Shown piece by piece: positions 9,592 through 17,946 of a DNA stretch of 64,000 nt. Within the stretch, counting starts at the first letter, position 1. Every line of letters starts with the position of its first letter. Made by a program: the position numbers and the translations under genes. This stretch comes from Achromobacter spanius (GTDB lineage Bacteria > Pseudomonadota > Gammaproteobacteria > Burkholderiales > Burkholderiaceae_B): the NCBI RefSeq assembly GCF_002812705.1, contig NZ_CP025030.1:5518001-5582000 (forward strand). Reading direction: 5' to 3'. Under the pieces are notes generated by a model, which saw only the letters and a program-made list of their open reading frames with translations, searched no databases and had not been told where the DNA came from.

Positions 9592-9643
9592 GGTGCGCCG
9601 ATGCGCCGGTGCGCCGATGCGCTGGTGCGCTGGTGCGCGATGC
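9592..9643. repeat. 8-bp tandem repeat (GRTGCGCY), about 6.5 copies
   Basis: Copies read GGTGCGCC, GATGCGCC, GGTGCGCC, GATGCGCT, GGTGCGCT, GGTGCGC-, GATGC. The array lies 43-94 bp before the mocA start. Eight is not a multiple of three, so copy-number change would alter leader or promoter spacing and the frame of any upstream initiation. Confidence 0.85.
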
Positions 9644-9685
9644 TTCAATACACCAACCCGCCAAGGCGCAAACCCAGCAAGTCCC

Positions 9686-10399
9686 ATGCCCAGCCCCGTA
9701 CCCCACAGCCCCCCTTCACTGCCCCCTTCCCCTGCCTCGCCCCACTGCGTGGGCGTGCTGCTGGCGGCGGGCCACGGGCGGCGCTATGCCGCCGCCGCGC
9801 CGGGCCAGGACAAGCTGTTGGTGCTGCTGAGCGATGGCACACCCGTTGCCGTGGCATGCGCCCGTGCCCTGCGGCAAGCCACGGCGCGCACCATTGCGGT
9901 GCTACGCGCAGACCAAACGGCGCTGCGGGCCTTGCTGGAATCGGAGGGATGCGAACTTGTGGTGGTGAAGGCAGACGCAAATGGCATGGGCGACAGCCTG
10001 GCCACGGCCGCTCGCCACTTGATGCAAGAGGCGCAAGGGGAGCAAGGCGCGCAGGGGGTTCAAGGGGCGCAATCAACGCAAGACATGCAAGCCCAGCACC
10101 ACCCGGCCGAGTCCGCCTGCCTGATCGCCTTGGCTGACATGCCGTGGTTGCGCGCCGATACCTGTTTGCAGGTGGCTGCCGCAACACGGCGGCACCTCAT
10201 CGTGGCGCCCACGTGGCAGGGGCGCCGTGGGCATCCCGTTGCGTTCGCCCGCGACCTGTGGCCGGAGCTTGCCGCGCTATCGGGCGATGTGGGCGCGCGC
10301 AACGTGCTGATGCGCCATCCGGTTCACGAACTGGCGGTGGACGACCCGGGCGTGCTGGCGGATGTGGACGCGCCAGGGGACTTGGCGTCCAAGCCTTGA
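9686..10399 (+). CDS. MocA-like molybdenum cofactor cytidylyltransferase
   Basis: A 237-residue nucleotidyltransferase of the MobA/MocA fold that would join CTP to molybdopterin to make the dinucleotide form used by aldehyde oxidoreductases. GVLLAAGHGRRY is the nucleotide-binding signature, LIALADMPWLRAD the metal-binding Asp motif, and GRRGHPVAFARDLWPEL the substrate loop. Placement opposite paoDABC, whose E. coli counterpart needs the cytosine dinucleotide cofactor, supports MocA over MobA. A low-complexity Gln-Gly insert (QGEQGAQGVQGAQ, about residues 115-127) interrupts the domain. ATG 9686 has no clear ribosome site; GTG 9593 is an in-frame alternative inside the repeat array. Confidence 0.8.
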   Translation: MPSPVPHSPPSLPPSPASPHCVGVLLAAGHGRRYAAAAPGQDKLLVLLSDGTPVAVACARALRQATARTIAVLRADQTALRALLESEGCELVVVKADANGMGDSLATAARHLMQEAQGEQGAQGVQGAQSTQDMQAQHHPAESACLIALADMPWLRADTCLQVAAATRRHLIVAPTWQGRRGHPVAFARDLWPELAALSGDVGARNVLMRHPVHELAVDDPGVLADVDAPGDLASKP

Positions 10400-10490
10400 C
10401 GCGCGGCTTGGATTGCGTGTCAGGCACGCCTTACTGCATCCGTCACCGCATCCTCCATCGCTTCCCTGATTGCGTCTGCCATGTCGACCG

Positions 10491-11483
10491 CTACGGCTTG
10501 TCCGCAATCCCCGCGTCACGGATGATTTTCGTCCAGCGCGTTTCTTCCTGCTGCACGTATTCACCCAGCGCCGCTGGCGTGCCCACGTCGGCGACCAGCC
10601 CTTCCAGTTCCAGCGCCGCCTGGAAATCTGCTTTGCCCGACACCTTCTTGATCGCCGCGTTGAGCTGGTCGATGACAGCCTGCGGCGTGCCCTGCGGCAC
10701 GAAGACGCCGTACCAGCTATCCACGAAGTAACCGGCTTCGCCCGCTTCCGCCACGCTGGGCACACCCGGATACGCGGGCGATCGGTCTTTGGTGGTGACC
10801 GCAAGCGCGCGCAATTGCCCATTCTTGATCTGGCCGCTGACGCTGGCGGAAGTTGAGAAGATCATGTCGATCTGCCCGCCTATCAGGTCATTGATGGCCG
10901 GCCCCGCGCCCTTGTAGGGCACGTGCAGGATGTCGACCTTGCCCAGGCTCTTGAACAATTCCCCCGCCAGGTGCGCCGACGTGCCGTTGCCGTAGGAGCC
11001 GAACGTCAGCTTGCCCGGATGGGCGCGCGCGTAGGTCAAGAGGTCCTGCACGCTTTTGAATGGGGACTTGGGCGACACCACCAGCACATTGGGCGACTTG
11101 CCGATCATCGCCACCGGCGCGAACGCGGCCTCGGTATCGTAGGGCAGTTTCTTGTGGATGGCCGGGTTGACCGCATGGGCGAACGTCGCCATCAACAGCG
11201 AGTAGCCATCGGGCGGGCTCTTGGCCACGTTTTCCGTGCCGATGATGGTGCTGCCGCCCGGCCGGTTTTCCACGATGACGGATTCGCCTAGCTCGTCGGT
11301 CAAGCCCTTGGCGAGCTGGCGCGCAACGATGTCGGTGCCGCCGCCCGGGGTGAACGGCACCACGATGCGCAGCGGCCGATCCGGAAACGCCGCGTGCGCC
11401 TGCGGTGCGCAAAGGCTAGCCATCGTCAGCGCGGTGGCCGCCAGGGCCTTGGCGGAAAGCCATGCAAATTGCTGGGTCTTCAT
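10491..11483 (-). CDS. Bug-family tripartite tricarboxylate transporter substrate-binding protein
   Basis: A 330-residue periplasmic receptor with a signal peptide of 31 residues ending PQAHA, then FPDRPLRIVVPFTPGGGTDI, KSPPDGYSLLMATF and ILHVPYKGAGPAINDLIGGQ, the usual Bug landmarks. It is the last gene of a leftward set with an acyl-CoA synthetase and an enoyl-CoA hydratase, so it likely recruits the carboxylic acid that those enzymes activate and process. About 80 bp separate it from the synthetase gene. Ligand unknown. Confidence 0.92.
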   Translation of the reverse strand: MKTQQFAWLSAKALAATALTMASLCAPQAHAAFPDRPLRIVVPFTPGGGTDIVARQLAKGLTDELGESVIVENRPGGSTIIGTENVAKSPPDGYSLLMATFAHAVNPAIHKKLPYDTEAAFAPVAMIGKSPNVLVVSPKSPFKSVQDLLTYARAHPGKLTFGSYGNGTSAHLAGELFKSLGKVDILHVPYKGAGPAINDLIGGQIDMIFSTSASVSGQIKNGQLRALAVTTKDRSPAYPGVPSVAEAGEAGYFVDSWYGVFVPQGTPQAVIDQLNAAIKKVSGKADFQAALELEGLVADVGTPAALGEYVQQEETRWTKIIRDAGIADKP

Positions 11484-11562
11484 TCTGGTCTCCTGATATT
11501 GTCTTGCGCCGATCTGATGCGGCGCCTCTGCAAAAAATGGGCGGCCGGATGGCCATGCCCGG

Positions 11563-13659
11563 TCAGTCCTTCAACACCACCACGCCGTCGGCCGCGCAGA
11601 CGCCCTGCCCCAAGGGCTTGACGAACAAGGGGTTGATCTCGGCTTCGATCAAGTGCGCCTGCAAGGCGGTGGCCATGCGCGCGAACGCCAGCACCGCCTG
11701 AATCAACGCGGGCACATCGGCTTTGGGGCGGCCGCGATAGCCGTCCAGCAAGGGCCAGGTCTTCAGGCGTTGCAAGGCGGCAAGCACCGCGTCTTCCGTC
11801 AAGGCCGCGCCATCTTCCGGCAGCAGCAGCAAGGTCGTGTCGCGCACCAACTCGGCCACCACCCCGCCCATGCCCAACAGCAACGCTGTACCGACCGTGT
11901 CGTGATGCAGGCCGACGATGACCTCGGCGGCGCCCGTCACCATCTCTTGCACCAGGAAGGCCTGGGGCGGTTGCCCGGTGTGCCGCTGCACGTCTTGCGT
12001 CATCTGCCGCAGGCGCTCTGCGATGTCTTCGGGCGCCACGTTGACCGCCACGCCGCCCACATCGCTTTTGTGGGTGATGTCGCGCGACAGCAGCTTGAGC
12101 ACGACGCGCGGCCCCAAGGTGTCGGCGGCGCTGCTTGCCTGGGCGTCGGACGTGACCGTGATTTCGCGCACGCCGGGAATGCCGAAGCGGGCGAACAGCG
12201 CCTTGGCCTGGGCCTCGTCCAGCGAACCCCGCTCCGCGCAGGGGATCGATTCAGTCGCCGTGGATGGCACGTGCACCGGCGAGTAACGTTTCTTTCCCTC
12301 CTGCACGCGCCACATGGCCGAGAGCGCCGCGCCGATGCTCTCGGGCGCAGGGAACGCGGGGATGCCGTAGTGGCTAAGCACTTCGGCCGCGCGCGGCGCG
12401 TGCGGGCTGATGAAGGCCATCAAGGGCTTGCTGCTCAGCGCAAGCGAATCGCGCAGCGCGTTGGCCATCAGTTCAGGCTGCGCCACGCCTGACGAACCCA
12501 CCACCACCACCAGCGCATCGTATTGATCGCTTTCCAGCACGATGCGGATGGCGTTGCGCAGCAGGTCCGGCTGCAAGCCGGCCAGGGTCACGTCGATGGG
12601 GTTGCGGTCCAGCGCGGCGTGGTCGCCGGTTTGCAGCGCCCGCAAAGCGGCGCCGGTGGGCGCGTCGGGCGCGGGCAGTTCAAAGCCCGCCACGCCCAGG
12701 CTGTCGGCCACCAGCGTGCCCGCTCCGCCCGTTGACGTCAGCACCGCCACGCGCCGACCACCCAGCTTGCGTTCGCTGGCCAGCGCGGCGGGAATATCCA
12801 GCAGGTCTGCAAACGTCTGCGCGCGGATGATGCCCGCGTCGTCGAACAGCGCGTCGTACATGGCGTCCGCGCCCGCCAGCGCACCCGTGTGCGACGCGGC
12901 GGCCTGGGCGCCGGATTCCGAGCGGCCGATCTTGAACGCCACGATCGGCTTGCCCGCCGCGGCGGCCTTGCGCGCGGCGGCGCGGAAGGTCTTGGGGTTG
13001 CGGATGCTTTCCACATACAGCGCGATGACGCGCGTGGCGGGGTCGTCCACCAGCGCGTCGACAAAATCGGCCAGGTCCAGGTCGACCTCGTTGCTGGTGG
13101 AGATCAGCTTGGACAAGCCGATGCCGCGCGCTGCCGCACGCGACAGCAGCGCGCCCAGGATGCCGCCGCTTTGCGACACCAGGCCGACCACGCCGCTGTG
13201 CAGATGATCCAGTTCCAACGCGCCGCTGGCCGACAGCGTAATGCGGTCAGTCAGGTTGACCAGGCCTATCGTGTTGGGTCCCAGGATGCGCATGCTGCCC
13301 GCCGCTTCACGCAGTTCGCGCTGACGGCGCGCGCCCTCTTCGTCCGTCTCGGCATAGCCGCTGGCCAGCACGATGGCGGCGCCCGTGCCGATATCGGCCA
13401 GGTCCCGCACGGCTTGCTGCGTGTGCTGGGCGCTTAGCAGCACGATGGCCACGTCCGGCGCTTCCGGCAAGGCGCGCACATCGGGGTAGCAACGCAGCCC
13501 GGCAATCTCGGACGCCTTGGGATTGACGGGATAGATGCGGCCCTGGAAGCCGTGCTTCTGCAAATAGGCCACGGGCCGGCCCGAGGTCTTGGCCGGGTCC
13601 GCCGACGCTCCCACCACCGCGACGCTGCGCGGCCGCAGCAGCTTTTGCAGGCCGTTCAT
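11563..13659 (-). CDS. ADP-forming acetate/acyl-CoA synthetase family protein (fused alpha-beta)
   Basis: A 698-residue NDP-forming acyl-CoA synthetase with alpha and beta halves in one chain. The CoA-binding Rossmann domain begins RSVAVVGASADPAKTSGRP (residues 1-130); succinyl-CoA-ligase-like domains follow, including GLVSQSGGILGALLSRA and SHTGALAGADAMYDALFDD, the segment where the family carries its phosphorylated His. The C-terminal ATP-grasp domain (about 480-698) contains VVLKLLSRDITHKSDVGG. It would convert an acid plus CoA and ATP to acyl-CoA, ADP and phosphate. Its ATG overlaps the hydratase stop as ATGA, so the two are translated together. Confidence 0.9.
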   Translation of the reverse strand: MNGLQKLLRPRSVAVVGASADPAKTSGRPVAYLQKHGFQGRIYPVNPKASEIAGLRCYPDVRALPEAPDVAIVLLSAQHTQQAVRDLADIGTGAAIVLASGYAETDEEGARRQRELREAAGSMRILGPNTIGLVNLTDRITLSASGALELDHLHSGVVGLVSQSGGILGALLSRAAARGIGLSKLISTSNEVDLDLADFVDALVDDPATRVIALYVESIRNPKTFRAAARKAAAAGKPIVAFKIGRSESGAQAAASHTGALAGADAMYDALFDDAGIIRAQTFADLLDIPAALASERKLGGRRVAVLTSTGGAGTLVADSLGVAGFELPAPDAPTGAALRALQTGDHAALDRNPIDVTLAGLQPDLLRNAIRIVLESDQYDALVVVVGSSGVAQPELMANALRDSLALSSKPLMAFISPHAPRAAEVLSHYGIPAFPAPESIGAALSAMWRVQEGKKRYSPVHVPSTATESIPCAERGSLDEAQAKALFARFGIPGVREITVTSDAQASSAADTLGPRVVLKLLSRDITHKSDVGGVAVNVAPEDIAERLRQMTQDVQRHTGQPPQAFLVQEMVTGAAEVIVGLHHDTVGTALLLGMGGVVAELVRDTTLLLLPEDGAALTEDAVLAALQRLKTWPLLDGYRGRPKADVPALIQAVLAFARMATALQAHLIEAEINPLFVKPLGQGVCAADGVVVLKD

Positions 13660-14507
13660 TGGCCTTCTCCCGGGGCTTTGTTTGTCTTGGCCTGGGCCGT
13701 CTTGGCCCGCGCCGTCTTGGCCTCAGCCATCTTCGCCAGAAACGCCGCCACCGACTCGCGGTGTTCGGTGCTGGTGTAGCAAATGCCCTGCGCCTGGCTG
13801 CCCATCGCGAACACTTGGTCCGCCGTCAGCTCGGAACTCTGGTCCAGAATCGACTTGCTGAGCGCCAGCGCCGTGGCCGAGCCTTGCGCCAGTTCGGCCG
13901 CCCAAGCCTGCGCCGCGCGCACCTCGTCCCCGGCCGGTGCCAGGCGGTCGGCGATCCCCAAGGCCAAGGCTTCATCGGCCAGCACTTTGCGGCCGGAGTA
14001 GATCAGGTCCTTGGCGCGGGCCAGCCCCACGCGGCGCGGCAAAAAGTACATGCCGCCGCCATCCGGAATCAGCCCGCGCGCAATGTAGCTCCAGGTGAAT
14101 GACGCGGCTTCCGAGGCCACGATGAAGTCGCAGCTTAGGGCCGTGTCAGCGCCCAGCCCGGCGGCCGCGCCGTTGACCGCCGCGATGGTGGGCTTGGGCA
14201 TGCGATACAGCAGGCTGACCGCATGGTGCACGCGCTGCTGCCGCGACCAGCCATTGAAGGCGACCTCACCCGAGGGCGCGTCCATGCGGCGCTGCATGCC
14301 CGAGATGTCGCCGCCCGCGCAGAAGCCCTTGCCTTCGCCGGTCAGCACCAATGCCTTCGTGCCCCGGTCGGCGCTCACCGCCTCCAGCGCGTGGATCAAT
14401 TCGGCGCGCATGGCGTCGCTGATCGCGTTGCGCTTTTCCGGCCGGTTCAGCGTCAGCGTCGCCACCCCGCCGTCCAATTGCAGTGTGATGAATTCGTAGT
14501 CTGCCAT
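13656..14507 (-). CDS. Enoyl-CoA hydratase/isomerase (PaaG-like crotonase)
   Basis: A 283-residue crotonase. The oxyanion-hole strands are KGFCAGGDISGM and AVNGAAAGLGADTALSCDF. At the second catalytic position it has Asp in GLIPDGGGMYFLPRRVG, the pattern of isomerase-type members such as PaaG, rather than the Glu of classical hydratases. The tail after residue 265 is a low-complexity Ala-Lys-Thr repeat. ATG 14507 has GGAG about 8 bases upstream. It is the first gene of the leftward transcript facing the IclR gene. Exact substrate unknown. Confidence 0.88.
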   Translation of the reverse strand: MADYEFITLQLDGGVATLTLNRPEKRNAISDAMRAELIHALEAVSADRGTKALVLTGEGKGFCAGGDISGMQRRMDAPSGEVAFNGWSRQQRVHHAVSLLYRMPKPTIAAVNGAAAGLGADTALSCDFIVASEAASFTWSYIARGLIPDGGGMYFLPRRVGLARAKDLIYSGRKVLADEALALGIADRLAPAGDEVRAAQAWAAELAQGSATALALSKSILDQSSELTADQVFAMGSQAQGICYTSTEHRESVAAFLAKMAEAKTARAKTAQAKTNKAPGEGQ

Positions 14508-14616
14508 CTTGCTTGCTCCGTCCTGGTCGATGGACCAGCCAGTCCCGGTATCGGGTTTTTCTTGGCTGGCGATATCGACACGGTAGGCGCTACAGTTGGC
14601 GAAAACACTCACCTAT

Positions 14617-14631
14617 TTCCACCTGGTGGAA
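14617..14631. promoter_or_regulatory. Perfect palindrome overlapping the IclR ribosome-binding site
   Basis: TTCCACC-T-GGTGGAA is a 7-bp perfect inverted repeat with one central base. Its right arm contains the GGTGGA that serves as Shine-Dalgarno for the regulator at 14638. Position and symmetry suit an autoregulatory IclR operator that also controls the divergent catabolic genes. Confidence 0.6.
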
Positions 14632-14637
14632 TTGCTT

Positions 14638-15477
14638 ATGACGACCCGTACATCCAACATTAAGGCCAACATGTCGGCCGACGTTTCAACCGCCGCCCCG
14701 CAGCGTTTCGATGGCATCAGCCAGAACCGCTCGCTGGCCCGTGGCCTGGACATCCTGCGCGCGTTCAAGCCCGGCACCGACCTCCTGGGCAATGGCGAGC
14801 TAGCCGAACGCACCGGCTTATCGGCGGCAACCGTCAGCCGCTTGACGCAAACCTTGGTGACCAGCGGTTTTCTGGAATACGAACGGGGTGCGCGCGCCTA
14901 TCGGCTGGCCGCGCCCGTGCTCAGCCTGGGACACGCGATGCGCGCCGCCTCGCCTGTCTTGAAAGCGGCCACGCCGTTCATGCAGGACGTGTCCAACAAG
15001 CTCAAGGTCAATATCGGCCTGGCCTGCGCGGACCGCGCGGAAATGGTTTATCTGGAATCCATCCGCTATAACCGCAAGGCCTCGTTGCGCACCATCGTGG
15101 CGGGCCAGCGTGTTCCGATTGAACTGACGTCATTGGGCCGCGCTTATCTGGCCACGCTGGATGCCGGGGCGCGCCAGGCGCTGCTTGAAAAAATAATGCA
15201 GGGCTATCGCAGCGCGTCGTGGAAACCGATAGGCGCCGAGATCAACAAAGCCATTGAGAAAGTGGCCGCGACGGGGGTTTGCCTGGCGTCCTGGCAACCG
15301 GGGGTAGTCGCCATGTCCACGCCCTTGGCCGTGCCGGGGGGGCAAACGCTGGCCTTGAACCTGAGCCTGATTACGGATGACACGGCATCAACGATAGAAC
15401 GGCAGTATGGCGCGGCGCTGCTGGCCTTGAAAAACAAGATCGTTCATGAGCTGGAATGGCGTGCGCCGGCTGGCTAG
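14638..15477 (+). CDS. IclR family transcriptional regulator
   Basis: A 279-residue IclR regulator. The N-terminal winged helix-turn-helix (about residues 20-80) contains LARGLDILRAFKPG and ERTGLSAATVSRLTQTLVTS; the C-terminal effector domain has AEMVYLESIRYNRKASLRTI and a tail ending in the WQPGVVAMSTPLAVPGG strand. ATG 14638 follows GGTGGA at about 7 bases, inside a palindrome. It is divergent from the hydratase/synthetase/Bug genes and presumably senses an intermediate of that pathway. Confidence 0.92.
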   Translation: MTTRTSNIKANMSADVSTAAPQRFDGISQNRSLARGLDILRAFKPGTDLLGNGELAERTGLSAATVSRLTQTLVTSGFLEYERGARAYRLAAPVLSLGHAMRAASPVLKAATPFMQDVSNKLKVNIGLACADRAEMVYLESIRYNRKASLRTIVAGQRVPIELTSLGRAYLATLDAGARQALLEKIMQGYRSASWKPIGAEINKAIEKVAATGVCLASWQPGVVAMSTPLAVPGGQTLALNLSLITDDTASTIERQYGAALLALKNKIVHELEWRAPAG

Positions 15478-15961
15478 CGGATGCTTGATCAAACCCGGCT
15501 TGATCAAACCCGGCTTGATCAACTCCGGGTCGATCAACCCCGCACACCGGTCACGGACTTGATGCGGCGGATGCTGGGTAATGGTTCGTCGGTACAGCCG
15601 CCTTCAGGGCCACCATGCGGGCCACCCCGACCCGGAATATTCCATTTCAGGAAAACATCTTTTCTGATCAGCACGATTATTCGTGGATGGGCGGGATATT
15701 CCACGCAGATTATTTCTTCTCGTATTTTTTGCGATGGCCAGAGCACCAGTAACGAAGCCACATGCACAAGCACTGCCCTATTCAGCATTCCGGATTTACA
15801 CCTCTACAGGAACGGCGCAGTGTAGAGAGTGATGCGACCCCGGTCTTTAAGAAAGGCAATCAAACCAGACAGAAAGTATCTAACCCATTAAGTATGTCAA
15901 TTTATTCTGCAATAAACGCGGAAATATAATATGCAAAGATAATGCATCTTAATAAAATCGA
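15478..15961. other. 484-bp intergenic stretch without a convincing gene
   Basis: It holds a 15-bp tandem repeat at its left end, a 7-bp stem (CTCTACA 15802-15808 with TGTAGAG 15821-15827), and an AT-rich right third from about 15880 that is unlike the flanking DNA. Reading frames through it have no family features. The AT-rich part could be foreign debris or the 3' region of the amidohydrolase. Confidence 0.6.
15484..15543. repeat. 15-bp tandem repeat, four copies
   Basis: CTTGATCAAACCCGG occurs twice exactly (15484-15498, 15499-15513), then as CTTGATCAACTCCGG and more degenerately GTCGATCAACCCCGC. It lies just after the IclR stop codon. Each unit contains a GATC, and the first three also contain TTGATCAA. 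Confidence 0.85.
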
Positions 15962-17452
15962 CTAGCCTGCCGCCGCGCCGAGGGTATTTTTATAGACCTT
16001 TCCGTCTTTCATGATCAGCCGCAAATTCTTGGCCGGGTCGCCCAGAAAATCCAGATTGCGTGAGGGGTCCCCATCGGCCACCAGCATATCGGCCAGGGCC
16101 CCCGGCGCGATGCGACCCAGCGCGCGCGGATACGGGTTGCGTTCACCGGACAGCCCCAGCAGTTCGCCGTTCACGCCCGTGGCTTGGGCAAGCAGCGTCA
16201 GCGGGTCGTAAAAGCGCACCATCTTGGCCAGTTGCCGCCCTTGGCTGGGCGTGTTCTTGGCGTTGAACAAAATGTCCGTGCCCCAGCCTGTCTTGATGCC
16301 GTATTTCTGCGCAAGCTCATACGCGTTGACCGTGCCTTCAGAAACACGCTGCTGGCTTGCGCGCCGTTCGGCATCCGGATAGGTGTTGGCGTCTTCGTCT
16401 TGCAGAAACGGTTGCAGGCTCCACCACACACCCTCGTCACGCATCATGCGCACGCTGGCGTCGTCGGCCAATTGGCCGTGTTCAATACATTTGACGCCGG
16501 ACTTGATCGTGCGCTGAATACCCTTGGGTGTGTAGACGTGGGCCATCACATAGGTGTTCCAATCCGCCGCTGCGTCGACCGCGGCGCGCAGTTCAACCTC
16601 GGAAAACTGCGTGCTGTCCAAGGGATCGTAAAGCGACGCCACGCCGCCGCCCGCCATGACCTTGATCTGCGAAGCGCCCAACATCAGTTGTTCACGCACC
16701 CGGCGCAAGACTTCGTCGGCACCGTCGGCAATCATCGCAACGCCCACGCTTTCCACCAGGCTCAGCGGCGCGTTGGCGGCGCGCGGCACTTCGCTGCGCA
16801 AGCGGAAATCACCATGCCCCGCAGTTTGGGAAATCATGGCGCCGCTGGGGTAGATGCGCGGCCCGGGCACCATGCTTTCGTCGATGGCGCGCTTCAAGGC
16901 GAATGCGGGGCCACCTGCGTCGCGTATCGTGGTGAAGCCGCGCATCAGCGTGCGTTCGGCTTCTTCGGCGGCCGCGATGTACAGGTAGCCCAAGTCAGCC
17001 GTCATCGCCGTGGTTTGCGCAATGGCCGCCAGCATGGAATGCCAATGCACGTCGATCAGCCCGGGCATGACCAGCTTGCCCTGGCAGTCGATGACCCGCG
17101 CATCGGCAACGGAGACGCCAGCGGCCGGCAAGTCGGTAATCACATTGCCCTTGATCAACACCTGCACGCCCTCTTGCACCGCCTTGCCCGAGCCATCGAA
17201 CAGGCGCAGGTTGGTCAGCAGCAAGGGGCGATCCGGCGTGACCGGGTGGCGGTAGATATCCGTCGCGGCACGCGCGCCCATGAACGGCATCGCCATGGCC
17301 GCCACGCCGCCCAGGAACTTGCGGCGCGACATGTCCGCCATCACACGCTGGTAGATCAAGCGGCACGCCACGCTGCCGCAATGGCAGGGGCGTCGGCGGT
17401 TGAACAAATAAGTCTGGGGGATGTCGCGCTGGACTGCGGTGGAACGGGCCAT
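15962..17452 (-). CDS. Amidohydrolase family protein with twin-arginine motif
   Basis: A 496-residue metal-dependent hydrolase of the imidazolonepropionase-like group. Metal ligands are visible in MPGLIDVHWHSML (His-x-His), in the Lys of SQIKVMAGGG, the histidines of YVMAHVYTPKG and KCIEHGQL, and Asp in KTGWGTDIL. SRRKFLGGVAAMAMPFMGARA is a twin-arginine export signal, but it begins about 41 residues in when translation starts at ATG 17452, which has AGGAGA 6-7 bases upstream. ATG 17341 or 17332 would place the signal at the N-terminus but lack ribosome sites. Substrate unknown, perhaps a cyclic amide or peptide. Confidence 0.85.
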   Translation of the reverse strand: MARSTAVQRDIPQTYLFNRRRPCHCGSVACRLIYQRVMADMSRRKFLGGVAAMAMPFMGARAATDIYRHPVTPDRPLLLTNLRLFDGSGKAVQEGVQVLIKGNVITDLPAAGVSVADARVIDCQGKLVMPGLIDVHWHSMLAAIAQTTAMTADLGYLYIAAAEEAERTLMRGFTTIRDAGGPAFALKRAIDESMVPGPRIYPSGAMISQTAGHGDFRLRSEVPRAANAPLSLVESVGVAMIADGADEVLRRVREQLMLGASQIKVMAGGGVASLYDPLDSTQFSEVELRAAVDAAADWNTYVMAHVYTPKGIQRTIKSGVKCIEHGQLADDASVRMMRDEGVWWSLQPFLQDEDANTYPDAERRASQQRVSEGTVNAYELAQKYGIKTGWGTDILFNAKNTPSQGRQLAKMVRFYDPLTLLAQATGVNGELLGLSGERNPYPRALGRIAPGALADMLVADGDPSRNLDFLGDPAKNLRLIMKDGKVYKNTLGAAAG

Positions 17453-17592
17453 CGGGTTCTCCTGACATTGAGTGCGCGGCCAAAGGTGGTCCGATGCTAC
17501 TCAATAAACAGGGGCTTGGCGACAGGATGCAAGCGGCCGATATATGAAGTGAAATAGGAAGGCCTGATGCAATGCCTTCTTGGCCTTGGCGC

Positions 17593-17880
17593 TTACTGCG
17601 CCATCCGGCGCAACCGTTGCAGTTCCGCCTGATTCAAGCGCCGCGCCTCCAGCTCGGCATAGTCGCGTTCGCCGGCATCGTAAGAGCCTTCATGAATGCA
17701 GCGGCTGCGCAAGAATTTGCAGTTGTCGCTGACCACCCGTTCGGACGCGGCAGCGGAGGCCGGGGCGGGTTTTGATGACCCGGGAAGTATCGATGAACAA
17801 CCGGAAACAAGCGTGGCAAGCCCAAGCGCCACGGCAGCCACAGCGGGGCGGCCCAGCATTTGAATCAACATTTTCCTCAT
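17593..17880 (-). CDS. Small putative lipoprotein
   Basis: A 95-residue protein with a lipoprotein signal: positively charged start MRKMLIQ, a hydrophobic stretch, and the lipobox LVSGC (Cys about 28). The mature part is Ala/Ser/Pro-rich and then Arg-rich and helical (LEARRLNQAELQRLRRM), with two further cysteines (DNCKFLRSRCIHEG) that could form a disulfide. It is monocistronic between the amidohydrolase and a DctP operon on the same strand. ATG 17871, directly after AGGAAA, is an alternative start. No function can be assigned. Confidence 0.7.
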   Translation of the reverse strand: MRKMLIQMLGRPAVAAVALGLATLVSGCSSILPGSSKPAPASAAASERVVSDNCKFLRSRCIHEGSYDAGERDYAELEARRLNQAELQRLRRMAQ

Positions 17881-17946
17881 CCTTGAATCGCTGCGGTAGC
17901 CCCCTTTATAGCAAGCTCGCGCGAGGAAGGTTGTTCCAAATTGCCC

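Noticed and set aside
10389..10411. CCAAGCC/GGCTTGG stem overlapping the mocA stop as a terminator
   Set aside because: Seven base pairs and no T-tract; too weak to annotate.
15481..15825. Plus-strand frame beginning MLDQTRLDQTRLDQ
   Set aside because: It only translates the 15-bp tandem repeat and then unstructured sequence; no ribosome site or family feature.
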